Assembly (NCBI GenBank): GCA_902796375.1
Contig: CADBOW010000037.1
Location: 1-6,306 of the forward strand
DNA from: an uncultured Lachnospiraceae bacterium
Lineage (GTDB): Bacteria > Bacillota > Clostridia > Lachnospirales > Lachnospiraceae
Length of the DNA stretch: 6,306 nucleotides
Direction: 5' to 3'
Position 1 is the first letter of the stretch. Each line of letters begins with the position of its first letter. The notes beneath the pieces are model-generated. The model was not told the origin of the DNA. It saw only the letters and a program-made list of their open reading frames with translations, and did not search any database. The position numbers and the translations under genes were made by a program. Below, in pieces: positions 5,703-6,306 of the stretch.

Positions 5703-6306
5703 CTACTCTCCGTTCTCGTCCAGCTCCTTCACGCCCTGAAGCTCCAGCGTCACATTCAGATCCGCATCCACCTTTACGGTATACAGGTGATCGGCGTTGA
5801 TCCCGATGGGAGAACGTTCCTGAATGGTCATGGTTGTTTCCCCTGCCTTCACCCCCGTAAATGTAAGGACCTCGTCATATGCGGAGCCTTCCATTTCTCC
5901 ATGGTCCGGATTTGAATATTCACGCCGGCCTTCATACTTCACAAGCCCTTCCTCCTCCAGCTGCACGGTAAAGGACGGTCCGCCGCCGTCAAAGGAATCA
6001 AATGTAAGTACCGCCGGTTCTCCGCTTTTTCCACTCATTTCTATCTCTCCTGTCCAATTGATGATCCCGCCGAACTCATACACATGGGTATATCCGATCT
6101 TCGCCAGCTTCTCCGACGCCTCCAGACTCCGGACTCCGCTCCTGCAGTAGACCAGAATGATCTGATCCAGATCCGGAAGCTTTTCGGGCTGTTCCTCACC
6201 GATATACTCATTTGTGACCAGGATGGCTCCGGGGATATGACCGCTGGCATATTCATCCGGCCGCCGGACATCCACGATCACATGTCCGTCATCCCGCTCC
6301 ATCATC
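5703..6306 (-). CDS. Rhodanese-like domain protein with C-terminal beta-rich domain, N-terminus cut by the window
   Basis: 200 residues plus the TAG stop are visible and the frame is open to the edge. The ATG at 6305 is probably an internal methionine, since rhodanese domains usually have about 10-20 residues before this point. Residues are counted from that ATG. The first 85 or so form a single rhodanese domain: VDVRRPDEYASGHIPGA at 11-27, the active-site loop C54-R-S-G-V-R59 (six-residue CxxGxR, as in sulfurtransferases), then GGIINW at 79-84. The cysteine is present, so persulfide transfer is plausible. Residues about 97-194 are a second domain predicted to be beta-rich (FDSFDGGGPSF, FTGVKAGETTMTI, ERSPIGINADHLY, YTVKVDADLNVTL), recalling Ig-like or chagasin-type folds; that is inference. 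A secretion or lipoprotein signal, if any, would lie outside the window. Confidence 0.88.
   Translation of the reverse strand, partial: MMERDDGHVIVDVRRPDEYASGHIPGAILVTNEYIGEEQPEKLPDLDQIILVYCRSGVRSLEASEKLAKIGYTHVYEFGGIINWTGEIEMSGKSGEPAVLTFDSFDGGGPSFTVQLEEEGLVKYEGRREYSNPDHGEMEGSAYDEVLTFTGVKAGETTMTIQERSPIGINADHLYTVKVDADLNVTLELQGVKELDENGE

Noticed and set aside
5697..5713. Possible terminator hairpin over the rhodanese stop codon (ACGGAG/CTCTGT, loop of 5)
   Set aside because: Only 6 bp with one G-U pair and a poor downstream T tract (ATTGCTTTT). It also overlaps the candidate -35 box. Too weak to call.
5136..5915. Plus-strand frame of 259 codons spanning the ldh start, the spacer and the rhodanese end
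   Set aside because: It crosses two genes with strong family motifs on the other strand and has no domain signature.

Overview
The window looks like ordinary chromosomal DNA from a Gram-positive anaerobe of the class Clostridia, most likely a Lachnospiraceae-type organism of moderately high GC. This is inferred from the DnaE sequence type, the DUF5662-like small protein, the Shine-Dalgarno-rich gene starts and the codon use. No species can be named from the sequence alone. Every gene I can support lies on the minus strand, so transcription runs from high to low coordinates.

In transcription order: (1) 6306-5703, the 3' part of a gene for a rhodanese-domain protein with an extra C-terminal beta-rich domain; its N-terminus is outside the window. 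(2) 5702-5502, a 201-base spacer with a probable promoter, a short inverted repeat and a doubtful 43-codon reading frame. (3) 5501-4392, a complete NAD(P)-dependent malate/L-lactate dehydrogenase-family (Ldh_2/AllD-like) oxidoreductase. (4) 4279-4207, tRNA-Thr(CGU), with its own likely promoter upstream and a strong intrinsic terminator 7 bases downstream. (5) A strong extended -10 promoter at 4159-4131, directly abutting that terminator. It drives a two-gene unit: a DUF5662-like protein (4093-3500) and, after a 28-base gap, dnaE (3471 to beyond position 1), the DNA polymerase III alpha subunit. dnaE is complete at its start, and 1157 codons are visible before the window ends.

The parts are mostly independent housekeeping or metabolic units: replication (dnaE), translation (tRNA-Thr), redox metabolism (Ldh_2) and sulfur/persulfide chemistry (rhodanese). 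The only clear transcriptional partnership is the DUF5662-like gene with dnaE. I found no mobile element, CRISPR array, phage gene or defence island. The long plus-strand reading frames, including one of 819 codons opposite dnaE, are codon-bias shadows. The points most worth a second look are the HD-like histidine/aspartate pattern of the DUF5662-like protein upstream of dnaE, the two-domain architecture of the rhodanese protein, and the unexplained ldh leader.
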